The notes beneath the pieces were generated by a model, which was given only the letters and a program-made list of their open reading frames with translations, ran no database searches and was not told the origin of the DNA. Shown piece after piece: positions 21,846-22,082 of a DNA stretch of 22,082 nucleotides. The stretch is from assembly GCA_947628265.1 (NCBI GenBank), contig CANQZF010000006.1, positions 1 through 22,082 of the forward strand, read 5' to 3'. The stretch is from an uncultured Oscillospiraceae bacterium. GTDB lineage: Bacteria; Bacillota; Clostridia; Oscillospirales; Oscillospiraceae. The first letter of the stretch is position 1. Every line of letters begins with the position of its first letter. The translations under genes and the position numbers were made by a program.

Positions 21846-22082
21846 GGGCGATCCCCCCTCTCAGCTCGGCGGTGATGACCGTCCCCCGGCCCACCGCGCT
21901 GCGTATCCGGAGCTCCCCGCCGTGTATTTTCGCGATCTCGTCGCACAGCGCCAGCCCCAGCCCCGCGCCGCCCTGGGCCCGGGAACGGGATTTGTCCACC
22001 CGGTAGAAGGCCTCGGTGATGCGCTCAAACTCCTCCTCCGGGATGCCCCGCCCGTTGTCGGTGACGGAGATGCGGCACCCCT
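21835..22082 (-). CDS. Sensor histidine kinase, C-terminal fragment (runs off the window)
   Basis: Only the last 81 codons are present, in the frame ending with TAA at 21835-21837. They hold the distal half of a HATPase_c domain: the G1 box DNGRGIP, the F box EEFERITEAFYRVDKSRSR, the G2 box GGAGLGLALCDEIAKIHGG, and a C-terminal strand VGRGTVITAEL. This is the ATP-binding part of a two-component sensor kinase, which phosphorylates a conserved His and then a response regulator, probably encoded further along outside the window. The 11-base overlap with the membrane-anchored protein gene points to one operon. Its proximity to the SLH protein gene makes that gene a candidate target, which is inference. 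Confidence 0.93.
   Translation of the reverse strand, partial: GCRISVTDNGRGIPEEEFERITEAFYRVDKSRSRAQGGAGLGLALCDEIAKIHGGELRIRSAVGRGTVITAELRGGIARET

Overview
The window is GC-rich, densely coded DNA. It looks like a chromosomal segment of an anaerobic, S-layer-type Gram-positive bacterium of the class Clostridia, plausibly a high-GC gut Oscillospiraceae lineage. That assignment is inferred from gene content (MurT/GatD homologues, DUF4330 proteins, CsaB, SLH domains, sigma-A-like promoters, strong Shine-Dalgarno sites); there is no rRNA or marker gene in the window to prove it.

Region 1 (1-8632, + strand) is a tightly coupled cell-surface polysaccharide operon. It holds an O-antigen-ligase-family membrane protein (5' end probably outside the window), a GT4 glycosyltransferase, two small DUF4330 membrane proteins, a 731-residue fusion of a GT4 domain with a CsaB-type polysaccharide pyruvyltransferase, and an M16C zinc metallopeptidase. 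It ends in a bidirectional terminator shared with the convergent gene. Region 2 (8652-10482) holds a DUF1273/SLOG protein divergent from a small XRE regulator, with an ordered set of repeats between them, then a chain of long hairpins, then a two-gene reverse operon (DUF1508 protein plus a 76-residue protein of unknown function).

Region 3 (10588-14928, + strand) is the most unusual part: a single promoter drives gatD-like A, murT-like A, murT-like B and gatD-like B. A third murT-like gene (C) lies at 15683-17062 on the other strand. All three MurT-like proteins keep the Mur-ligase P-loop and the Cys4 zinc ribbon. Both GatD-like proteins lack the catalytic Cys and His of lipid II glutamine amidotransferase, and the MurT-like proteins appear to lack the Asp that completes that triad. 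The ATP-dependent ligase half seems retained and the glutaminase half lost, so the chemistry is open. Between these genes, 14948-15606 is a cluster of eight GC-rich palindromic repeat units in both orientations, with no gene.

Region 4 (17130-22082, - strand) encodes a large secreted transglutaminase-like protein with C-terminal SLH domains. It is driven by a consensus promoter followed by four evenly spaced copies of GTTWACRTAAC. Upstream of it lie a membrane-anchored protein and the C-terminal end of a histidine kinase that runs off the window. The CsaB half in region 1 and the SLH protein here fit one logic: pyruvylation of a secondary cell-wall polymer creates the ligand that SLH domains bind. 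The MurT/GatD-like proteins also point to the envelope, but their substrate cannot be read from the sequence.
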